From a bacterium (GTDB lineage Bacteria; Patescibacteria; Microgenomatia; Levybacterales; GWA1-39-11): a DNA stretch of 5,431 nucleotides. The DNA is taken from NCBI GenBank assembly GCA_021825285.1, contig JAKAHW010000074.1, positions 1-5,431 of the forward strand, read 5' to 3'. Every line of letters begins with the position of its first letter. The first letter of the stretch is position 1. The translations under genes were made by a program, and so were the position numbers. Below, one piece after another: positions 1 to 4,800 of this stretch. The notes under the pieces were generated by a model. The model had not been told where the DNA came from and did not search any database. It saw nothing but the letters and a program-made list of their open reading frames with translations.

Positions 1-168
1 GTTCTGGTCTTGTTTGTTTTGCTTCTTTTTAGCGGAGAAGGAATTAGGTGGTTTGTTGTGGCTCTTTTTATCGGAATAATTTCCGGAACGTACTCATCCA
101 TTTTCAACGCCTCCCCGCTTTTGGTCGCCTGGTATGAATGGGACAATAGAAGAAAGAACAAGAGATAA
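1..168 (+). CDS. secF: SecF-type protein translocase subunit, C-terminal fragment
   Basis: This is the last 55 codons of a gene that starts before the window; frame 1 is open from base 1 to a TAA at 166-168. SecF works with SecD in the inner membrane, using the proton gradient to help pull secreted proteins across after SecYEG/SecA. The visible part has a hydrophobic stretch (about residues 1-10 of the fragment), a short polar turn (SGEGIR), and then a second membrane segment containing GTYSSIFNASPLLVAW. That signature, G-T-Y-S-S-I-F followed by A-S-P-L-L, is the typical last transmembrane helix of SecF. The end is a short basic cytoplasmic tail (RRKNKR), as is common in the family. I cannot tell whether this is a separate SecF or the end of a SecDF fusion. 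The family call rests on the motif alone but is fairly specific. Confidence 0.88.
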   Translation, partial: VLVLFVLLLFSGEGIRWFVVALFIGIISGTYSSIFNASPLLVAWYEWDNRRKNKR

Positions 169-193
169 ACTATTGCAAATATTATTCTAAATC

Positions 194-199
194 TATAAA
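194..199 (+). promoter_or_regulatory. Possible -10 box close to the start at 208
   Basis: TATAAA at 194-199 matches the sigma-70 -10 hexamer at five of six bases and ends eight bases before the ATG at 208. A poor -35-like TTGCAA sits at 173-178 with only a 15-bp spacer. If used, transcription would start at about 206, giving an essentially leaderless mRNA, which agrees with the lack of any SD upstream of 208. In such AT-rich DNA a TATAAA is easily found by chance, and the gene may instead be co-transcribed with secF, 39 bp upstream. Confidence 0.3.
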
Positions 200-207
200 T
201 TAAAATT

Positions 208-756
208 ATGAGTGTTTTGTTTTTCGGATACGGTCCAAGCAAGGATAAAAAAAGACTCGTTGATGTTTTTAAAGCCTCCGGTCTTGACGGAGAAGAACTA
301 GTTGTTCGTGGAGGGAGGGGCGCTACTGTAGACAATTATGTTCTCGCAATCCAGACTTTCGACCAATTGCCTTTGGAAGTAAAAGATACCATTAGAAAGG
401 TCTGGGGAGAGAAGTTTAGGTCTTACACAATGAAATCTGGAAAGGGGCAAATAGCGGGAGTAATTTGGGAGTTAACCGAAAATCAATATCAGGCTTTGAG
501 GAAATGGGAATATGACGGGATTTGGCGTGATATGAAAGAAATAGAAGTAACTACAAGTGACCAGCACAGAGTTAAAGTATTAACGGATAAGATAAGAGAC
601 GATTCAGCTGTAAAAGAAATTGTGGATGGCATCAATTATGAAGCGAATTTGAACAAAGAGGGGATGAGGAGTCTGGCGGAAGAAAAAGACGACGAGTATC
701 GAGTTTACGAACTTAAAAGAGTTAGGGAAGAATTACTTAGAATAGCCAACGTCTGA
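208..756 (+). CDS. Gamma-glutamylcyclotransferase-like (AIG2/GGCT-fold) protein, 182 aa
   Basis: The protein opens with LFFGYGPSKDKKRL (residues 4-16), resembling the G-Y-G-S substrate-binding loop at the N-terminus of GGCT/AIG2-fold proteins, although serine comes after proline here. Residues 79-114 look like the second half of that fold: a strand (QIAGVIWEL), a helix ending in LRKWE, then Y-D-G-I-W-R and a strand (MKEIEV). Glu101 in KWEYDG lies where the family's catalytic glutamate is expected. Family members cyclise gamma-glutamyl groups or act on related amines; the substrate here cannot be read from sequence. The C-terminal third (about 115-182) is charged, probably helical, and longer than a minimal GGCT domain. 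The gene lies 39 bp after secF on the same strand. ATG 208 is the only convenient start and has no SD. Its TGA stop directly abuts the stop of the convergent yqeY. The fold assignment is moderate; the function is unknown. Confidence 0.6.
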   Translation: MSVLFFGYGPSKDKKRLVDVFKASGLDGEELVVRGGRGATVDNYVLAIQTFDQLPLEVKDTIRKVWGEKFRSYTMKSGKGQIAGVIWELTENQYQALRKWEYDGIWRDMKEIEVTTSDQHRVKVLTDKIRDDSAVKEIVDGINYEANLNKEGMRSLAEEKDDEYRVYELKRVREELLRIANV

Positions 757-1209
757 TTATCCTTGCAGTTTGCTCCTTACGAGGTTGCTTACCAAACTTG
801 AATCTGCTTTTCCTTTAACTCTTGGCATTAAGACTCCCATTACCTTTCCCATTTCCTGCATTGTGGATGCACCTGTTTGGGAAACTGCCTCTTCAACCAA
901 AATTCTGACTTGCTCTTCGCTTAATTGTTCCGGTAAATAGGTTTGGAGAGTTTTTAGCTCCGATTCTTCTTTTTCTGCCAGTTCATTTCGTCCGGCATTT
1001 TTATACATTTCAATACTTTCTTTCCTTTTTTTAATTTCCCGTCCGATAACATCAATTACATCTTCATCCGTTGCTTCGTATCCTGCTCCGCCTTTTTGAA
1101 TTTCATAATATTGAATGGCAGATTTTAACATTCGGATAACGGAAAGTCTTTCTTCTTCTTTAGCCAGCATCGCTTGTTTTAAATCTTCCTGAATTTTATC
1201 TTTTAACAT
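757..1209 (-). CDS. yqeY: GatB/YqeY domain-containing protein
   Basis: This 150-residue protein has the usual length for a stand-alone YqeY. The first half is a helical bundle: LKDKIQEDLKQAM at 2-14, RLSVIRMLKSAI at 21-32, and a charged helix KKRKESIEMYKNAGRNELA at 60-78 followed by KEESEL. YLPEQLSEEQ (91-100) links to the second domain, which ends with the family pattern MGKVMGVLMPRVKGKADSS (120-138). The same domain forms the tRNA-binding tail of GatB in the GatCAB amidotransferase. Stand-alone YqeY has no firmly established reaction, though a tRNA-related role is often suspected. It follows cca with a 4-bp gap (TAG, then four bases to ATG), so the two are very likely one operon and may be translationally coupled. 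The only SD-like sequence is a weak AGAAG about 11 nt upstream, inside the end of cca. Family identification is strong; function is not. Confidence 0.93.
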   Translation of the reverse strand: MLKDKIQEDLKQAMLAKEEERLSVIRMLKSAIQYYEIQKGGAGYEATDEDVIDVIGREIKKRKESIEMYKNAGRNELAEKEESELKTLQTYLPEQLSEEQVRILVEEAVSQTGASTMQEMGKVMGVLMPRVKGKADSSLVSNLVRSKLQG

Positions 1210-1213
1210 AGTG

Positions 1214-2578
1214 CTATTTTACTTCTTTTATTCTGTGTAGTAAATAATCGCGATTGTTTAGTTCAAGATTTTCATCCACTTCTTCAAATAGTTTATGTAG
1301 AATTTGTCCGACCTTTGGCCCCGGTTTAAGCCTCAACTCTTTCATGACATCGTTTCCGTCAACTGCCAAATCATTTATTGAAAAGGGTGGATTAAGTTGC
1401 TCTTCAAGTCTTTGCTTAAACTTTTTAAGACGCCAGCTTTCTGCAACTTGTGTTCCTCCACCAAGCCTATCTCCAACTCGTAAATCCATCATGTCGGAAA
1501 CATTTTCAAGTCCTACGCGTCTTATAAATCTTCGTATCGCATTATCCGTAATTTTTTCATCCACAGTAAACATATGCCATCGAATTAATGTGTAAATTTT
1601 ATCCTTTTGTTTCTTTGAAAGTTTTAACCTGTCCGAGATTTCTTTTGCAATTTGAGCGCCTTTTACTTCGTGATTGTAAAAAATAACAAATCCTTGTTCA
1701 TCGGCTGATGCGACGTAGGGTTTTCCAACATCATGAAGAAGTGTCGCAAGACGAACAATTGGTTTTTTTGACGGGCAATGTTTTAAAGACTCAATGTTGT
1801 GAGTAAAGACATCAGACGTGTGGTGCCTTCCGGGTCTTACTTGGGAAATTCCTTTTCCTTTTGAAAGTTCCGGAATAATTTCCTCAAGCATTCCGGCTTT
1901 ATCTAGCAAAATAATTCCTTCATAGGGATAATCGCTTTCCAAGATTTTTAGCAGTTCATCTCTAATTCGTTCATAGGATATATTGCTGATTAATTTTGCG
2001 TTTTTAACTATAGAATCCCATGTCTCTTTTTCGATCTCAAAACCAAGTTGTGTTGCAAATCTCACGCCTCGGAGCAACCTTAAAGCGTCTTCATTAAATC
2101 TTTCATCAGGATTTCCTACAGCTTTTATATTTTTTTTGTCTATATCTTTCTGTCCTTGATAAGGGTCGACATATTTAATTTCGTTATTATCTTTTATTTC
2201 TGCTGCAATTGCATTAACAGTAAAATCTCGTCTTGCCAAATCTTCAGTTATGCTTTTTCCCCATTCAATAATTTGAGGATGTCTTAAATTTGTGTAATTT
2301 CTCTCGGTTCTGTAAGTTGTAATTTCTAAAAAGTTTTTTTCGTTTTCTTCTTGTTTGTCAAAAGGAACTCCGACTGTCCCAAAAGTATTATCATAAAATG
2401 CATCGGGAAAAATCGCTTGAATTTGTTCAGGAGTGGCGCTGGTTGTTAAATCCCAATCCTTGACATCCCTTCCTGCTATTAAATCCCGCACGCAACCGCC
2501 CACCAAAAAAACTTCAAAACCTGCATTTTGAACCGTTTTATAAATGGCTAAAACTTCCGGTTTAATTCTCGTAATCAT
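1214..2578 (-). CDS. cca: CCA tRNA nucleotidyltransferase with HD domain
   Basis: This enzyme adds or repairs the 3'-CCA end of tRNAs from CTP and ATP without a nucleic-acid template (class II, polymerase beta-like fold). The 454 residues show the expected order. VGGCVRDLIAG (26-36) is the nucleotide-binding GG turn, with catalytic carboxylates Asp41 and Asp43 in KDWDL. RRDFTVNAIA (117-126) is the head motif, and NEDALRLLRGVRFA (162-175) contains the E-D-x-x-R template motif that selects C and A. YERIRDELLKIL (202-213) follows. An HD phosphohydrolase domain is present, with HH at 252-253, LLHDVGKP (280-287) and His303. The C-terminal body ends with LAVDGNDVM and LKPGPKVGQIL (404-427), typical of bacterial Cca. 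The HD domain suggests an added phosphatase or phosphodiesterase activity on tRNA ends, as in Escherichia coli Cca. The gene leads an operon with yqeY and is divergent from recJ over 26 bp. There is no SD before ATG 2578, so the mRNA leader is probably very short. Confidence 0.97.
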   Translation of the reverse strand: MITRIKPEVLAIYKTVQNAGFEVFLVGGCVRDLIAGRDVKDWDLTTSATPEQIQAIFPDAFYDNTFGTVGVPFDKQEENEKNFLEITTYRTERNYTNLRHPQIIEWGKSITEDLARRDFTVNAIAAEIKDNNEIKYVDPYQGQKDIDKKNIKAVGNPDERFNEDALRLLRGVRFATQLGFEIEKETWDSIVKNAKLISNISYERIRDELLKILESDYPYEGIILLDKAGMLEEIIPELSKGKGISQVRPGRHHTSDVFTHNIESLKHCPSKKPIVRLATLLHDVGKPYVASADEQGFVIFYNHEVKGAQIAKEISDRLKLSKKQKDKIYTLIRWHMFTVDEKITDNAIRRFIRRVGLENVSDMMDLRVGDRLGGGTQVAESWRLKKFKQRLEEQLNPPFSINDLAVDGNDVMKELRLKPGPKVGQILHKLFEEVDENLELNNRDYLLHRIKEVK

Positions 2579-2579
2579 A

Positions 2580-2588
2580 TGCTATAGT
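2580..2588 (+). promoter_or_regulatory. Extended -10 promoter for recJ
   Basis: TGC at 2580-2582 followed by TATAGT at 2583-2588 fits the extended -10 pattern TG-n-TATAAT with one mismatch. Transcription would start near 2595, leaving a leader of about 10 nt before the recJ ATG at 2605 and no room for an SD. No clear -35 is visible, as is usual when an extended -10 is used. The motif overlaps the first bases of the divergent cca leader. Confidence 0.5.
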
Positions 2589-2594
2589 ATGAAA

Positions 2595-2603
2595 AGTATA
2601 ACA
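2595..2603 (-). promoter_or_regulatory. Extended -10 promoter for cca-yqeY
   Basis: Read on the minus strand, TGT (2603-2601) is followed by TATACT (2600-2595), an extended -10 with one mismatch to TG-n-TATAAT. The expected start point is near 2588, about 10 nt before the cca ATG at 2578. It faces the recJ extended -10 at 2580-2588, so both promoters and both start points fall within the 26-bp gap and the two polymerases could hardly bind together. Confidence 0.5.
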
Positions 2604-2604
2604 C

Positions 2605-4254
2605 ATGAAAAAGTGGAAATTTTTAACAGAAACGCCTACTAAATTAACCCCAGAAAACTTATTTAAAATACTTTTAAAGAACAGAGGAATAGAAACAAAA
2701 AAGGAAGTTGATGAATTTCTTAACGGAAAATTAGAAGATGTTATTCCGGAAAATGTAGATATTAAAGTTTCACAAATAAAAAAAACAATAAAAAGAATTA
2801 ATGAAGCTATTTGTAAAAATCAAAAAATAATAATTTATGGAGATTATGATGTTGACGGAATTACCGGCACAGCAATTTTATGGGAAACAATTTATTCTTT
2901 TTACTCCAATGTCTCCCCTTATATTCCGCACAGGATAGATGAAGGGTATGGATTGTCGGTGAAAGGAATTGAAAATATTTTGGAGCAAAATATAGAGGTC
3001 GGATTAATAATAACCGTTGACAATGGAATTGTAGCGTTTGATGCCATAGAGTTTGCCAACAAAAAAAATATTGATGTAGTAATTTCAGACCACCACGTCC
3101 CCTCAAAAAAACTTCCTGCTTGCTATGCTTTGGTTCATACAACAAAAATTTGTGGAGCAGGGGTAGCTTATCTTCTTGCAAAAGAAATATTAAAAGAAAG
3201 GAAAATAAAAATAAAAAATGGACATTTGGATTTGGTTGCTCTCGCAACTGTTGCGGATCTGGTTCCTTTAACCAATGCCAATAGGATTTTACTTAAGGAA
3301 GGGTTAAAAAACTTGAGAAAAACAACAAGACCGGGTTTAACCGAACTATTTCGCGAGGGAGGTATAACCCCTGAAAAAATCGGAGTTTATGAAATAGGGC
3401 ATGTTATTGGTCCCAGATTAAATGCAAGCGGACGGATGGAGCATGCAATGGATGCTTTAAGACTCCTTTGTACAAAAGATAAAAAGCGGGCGAGGGATTT
3501 GGCTTTTAAACTTGGAGAAACAAATCGCGATAGACAATTGTTGACTCAGGAAACGACAGCGGCCGCAAGTTTAATTTCCGAAGAATTGATTAAAAATGAA
3601 AAGATAATTTTTGTTTACGACAAAAAATACAACCAAGGAATAATAGGCCTTGTTGCATCCCGACTTGTTGAAAAACATTACAAGCCCTCAATTGTTGTTT
3701 CGGTTGGTGAAAAAGTCTCAAAAGGTTCTGCCCGGTCGATTACAGGGTTTAATATAATTGAATATCTTCGAAGTTTTCCTACTTTCCTTTCTGAAGCAGG
3801 CGGTCATCCAATGGCAGCAGGATTTACAATTGAAACCGAAAAGCTATTAGAATTTAAAAAAGCTGTAGAAATAGAGGGACATAAGAAAATAAAAGATGAA
3901 CTTTTGACAAAAACAATTTTGGTGGATTTAGAATTAGAGTTTGGACAAATTAATTTGGCTCTTCACAAAGAACTGCAACGACTTGCGCCGTTTGGGATGG
4001 CAAATCCTGAACCATCTTTTGTTTCAAGGAAAATAACGGTCCGCTCGGTTCGAACAGTTGGAAAAGATAATAAGCATCTACAATTAATGCTTGAAAAAGA
4101 CGGAAATTTAATATCATCGATTGCCTTCGGCTTAGCAGGGGAAAAATCTGTTGCAGCAGGTTCGGAAATCGATGCTCTTTACACGATTGATAATAATGTT
4201 TGGAACGGGAAAGATAGGCTGCAGCTAAAAATAAAAGACATTAAGGTTTCTTAG
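2605..4254 (+). CDS. recJ: Single-stranded-DNA-specific exonuclease RecJ
   Basis: RecJ degrades single-stranded DNA 5' to 3' with two metal ions, in recombination and in base-excision and mismatch repair. The 549 residues carry all DHH-family motifs: YGDYDVDGITGTA (78-90; Asp80, Asp82, Asp84), IITVDNG (135-141; Asp139), SDHHVPS (161-167; the DHH triad), and ATVADLVPL (214-222; Asp218). Then come GPRLNASGRMEHA (269-281) and the DHHA1 domain with GIIGLVASRL (345-354) and SEAGGHPMAAGF (396-407), whose GGH binds the DNA end. The C-terminal OB-fold begins near 440 and contains LAPFGMANPEPSF (460-472). The length is slightly under the usual 560-580. Part of the difference is a short link between DHH and CGAGVAYLLA (183-192), where many RecJ proteins have a longer N-P...Y-P segment. 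No SD is present at the start. The end overlaps the convergent gene at 4241-4669 by 14 bp. Confidence 0.97.
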   Translation: MKKWKFLTETPTKLTPENLFKILLKNRGIETKKEVDEFLNGKLEDVIPENVDIKVSQIKKTIKRINEAICKNQKIIIYGDYDVDGITGTAILWETIYSFYSNVSPYIPHRIDEGYGLSVKGIENILEQNIEVGLIITVDNGIVAFDAIEFANKKNIDVVISDHHVPSKKLPACYALVHTTKICGAGVAYLLAKEILKERKIKIKNGHLDLVALATVADLVPLTNANRILLKEGLKNLRKTTRPGLTELFREGGITPEKIGVYEIGHVIGPRLNASGRMEHAMDALRLLCTKDKKRARDLAFKLGETNRDRQLLTQETTAAASLISEELIKNEKIIFVYDKKYNQGIIGLVASRLVEKHYKPSIVVSVGEKVSKGSARSITGFNIIEYLRSFPTFLSEAGGHPMAAGFTIETEKLLEFKKAVEIEGHKKIKDELLTKTILVDLELEFGQINLALHKELQRLAPFGMANPEPSFVSRKITVRSVRTVGKDNKHLQLMLEKDGNLISSIAFGLAGEKSVAAGSEIDALYTIDNNVWNGKDRLQLKIKDIKVS

Positions 4255-4669
4255 GCCCTCTTTTTTGGCCATTCACGTAATAAACTCCATTTAGAAGTCC
4301 TGTAAAGCTATTCATATTTTCCTGTCGGCGAGCTTCATTTGGTTTTTTTCCCGGTTTATCTATTTTTATTTCAGTGACCGGAGGTTGCGCTTCTCTAAAT
4401 GAACCGTCCTGGTTTAAAGGCAAGTGTGTGCCCAACCCTTTTATAGAAGTTTGAGATCCGTCTTTAGCCCGAAAACTAATGACCCCTTTTGTAAAAGGTG
4501 CTATTGCAGCCATTTCCTGAGCCCGTTGCTCCTGAGTAGGAGCTACGAATTCATGAGGCTTTTGATTTCCTCCAATATTTGTTTCTGGATTTTGATTCAT
4601 TTTTCCCCTAAAAAAACTCCCAGCTGTTTTTGGCTTGGGAGTTAATGTTTGTGTAATTTCTTCTGGCAT
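4241..4669 (-). CDS. Uncharacterised basic, proline-rich 142-aa protein
   Basis: I do not recognise this protein. It has no signal peptide, membrane segment or cysteine. The first 45 or so residues are rich in Pro, Thr, Lys, Asn and Gln (TPKPKTAG, QNPETN) and look disordered. The middle, about 58-80, could form short strands (PFTKGVISFRAKDGS). The segment 96-115 is again Pro/Lys-rich, and the end has FTGLLNGVYYVNGQ (122-135) followed by a basic tail, KRGPKKP. Support for its being real is a strong SD (GGAGG, 7 nt before ATG 4669), full-length openness, and its own divergent intergenic region. Against it are low complexity, a terminator-like hairpin within codons 9-20, and a 14-bp tail overlap with recJ. 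A second possible start is Met24 (ATG at 4600-4598), preceded by AGGGG four bases upstream and lying just past the hairpin. Probably a lineage-restricted small protein. Confidence 0.6.
   Translation of the reverse strand: MPEEITQTLTPKPKTAGSFFRGKMNQNPETNIGGNQKPHEFVAPTQEQRAQEMAAIAPFTKGVISFRAKDGSQTSIKGLGTHLPLNQDGSFREAQPPVTEIKIDKPGKKPNEARRQENMNSFTGLLNGVYYVNGQKRGPKKP
4610..4643 (-). terminator. Terminator-like hairpin inside the 5' end of the 142-aa gene
   Basis: On the minus strand, AACTCCCA (4643-4636) pairs perfectly with TGGGAGTT (4622-4615). The stem extends by a GC/GC pair (4634-4633 with 4624-4623) past one bulged base, closing an 8-nt A-rich loop. Seven T's run from 4616 to 4610, the first two shared with the stem. 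This is the layout of an intrinsic terminator, but it sits within codons 9-20 of the gene starting at 4669. A ribosome moving through would disrupt it, so it could act as an attenuator. The structure was judged by eye and no folding energy was computed. Confidence 0.45.
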
Positions 4670-4676
4670 AAAACTC

Positions 4677-4681
4677 CCTCC
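4677..4681 (-). promoter_or_regulatory. Strong Shine-Dalgarno that fixes the start at 4669
   Basis: On the minus strand GGAGG (4681-4677), within the purine run AGGGAGGGAG, lies seven bases before ATG 4669. It favours this start over the internal Met at 4600. It stands out because the cca, recJ, aspS and 208-756 starts in this window lack such a site. Confidence 0.6.
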
Positions 4682-4711
4682 CTATCTAATAGGTGTAAGG
4701 AAGGAAAAAAT

Positions 4712-4777
4712 ATGCTTGACGAATTTCATGCTATCGTTTACATGCTAGCACAATACAAAAGTCCTTGTCAATATTAA
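4712..4777 (+). CDS. Possible 21-codon small ORF or leader peptide upstream of aspS
   Basis: An ATG at 4712 opens a frame of 21 codons ending at TAA 4775-4777. It starts MLDEFHAIVYMLAQYK and ends in SPCQY. A purine-rich SD (AAGGAAGGA, 4697-4705) lies six bases upstream, the best SD on the plus strand of this window. A weak -10-like TCTAAT at 4685-4690 could give a transcript starting at about 4697. The ORF ends 23 bp before the aspS ATG in a different frame and overlaps the proposed aspS -35 box. It has only one Asp codon and no Asn, so it does not look like a classical aspartate- or asparagine-sensing leader peptide. It may be a small protein, an upstream ORF tuning aspS, or chance. Confidence 0.3.
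   Translation: MLDEFHAIVYMLAQYKSPCQY
4728..4750. repeat. Short direct repeat CATGCTA x2 with palindrome TGCTAGCA
   Basis: CATGCTA occurs at 4728-4734 and again at 4741-4747, 13 bp apart (a little over one helical turn). The second copy runs into the perfect 8-bp palindrome TGCTAGCA at 4743-4750. The repeats lie inside the divergent control region between the 142-aa gene and aspS, so they could be an operator. Such short repeats also arise by chance, and they lie within the possible small ORF at 4712-4777. Confidence 0.25.
4742..4772 (-). promoter_or_regulatory. Possible promoter for the 142-aa gene
   Basis: Read on the minus strand, a perfect -35 TTGACA lies at 4772-4767. An extended -10-like TGC-TAGCAT occupies 4750-4742 (hexamer 4747-4742, four of six matches) after a 19-bp spacer. 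The predicted start near 4735 gives a leader of about 66 nt with a strong SD at its end. The spacer is long and the -10 poor. The -35 overlaps that of the plus-strand aspS promoter. Confidence 0.35.
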
Positions 4778-4793
4778 ACTAAAGATGTATCAT
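4765..4793 (+). promoter_or_regulatory. Sigma-70-type promoter for aspS
   Basis: TTGTCA (4765-4770, five of six) is followed after exactly 17 bp by TATCAT (4788-4793, five of six). The expected start is at about 4800, immediately before the aspS ATG at 4801, so the mRNA would be leaderless. This agrees with the absence of an SD before aspS. An alternative -10, CATAAT at 4791-4796, would need a 20-bp spacer. Confidence 0.5.
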
Positions 4794-4800
4794 AATTGCT

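Noticed and set aside
169..207. Terminator or RNA element between secF and the 208 gene
   Set aside because: The 39 bp are plain AT-rich sequence with no stable inverted repeat; only a weak -10-like box was kept.
754..759. Reassigned TGA (glycine), as in some candidate-phyla bacteria
   Set aside because: The only gene ending in TGA here stops exactly where the convergent yqeY begins, read-through would run antisense through yqeY, and no in-frame TGA is found inside the conserved genes.
1254..1595. Plus-strand ORF of 113 codons opposite cca
   Set aside because: It lies wholly antisense to the conserved Cca C-terminal body, is serine-rich as expected for a mirror frame, and has no recognisable motif.
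2778..3068. Runs of eight A in recJ (2778-2785 and 3061-3068) as programmed frameshift sites
   Set aside because: The recJ frame is continuous and complete through all motifs, and such runs are common where Lys codons are AAA. No downstream stimulatory structure was seen.
2861..3247. Minus-strand ORF of 128 codons opposite recJ
   Set aside because: It is antisense to the conserved RecJ motifs. Its Leu/Phe-rich composition is what AT-rich coding sequence gives on the opposite strand.
4254..4270. GGCC...GGCC inverted repeat at the recJ end as a terminator
   Set aside because: The stem is only four pairs and the T-run sits in the loop on the plus strand rather than after the stem; on the minus strand no T-run follows.
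4424..4645. Plus-strand ORF of 73 codons opposite the 142-aa gene
   Set aside because: No SD is present, the composition is Ser/Phe/Cys-rich, and the opposite frame has a strong SD and a longer span.
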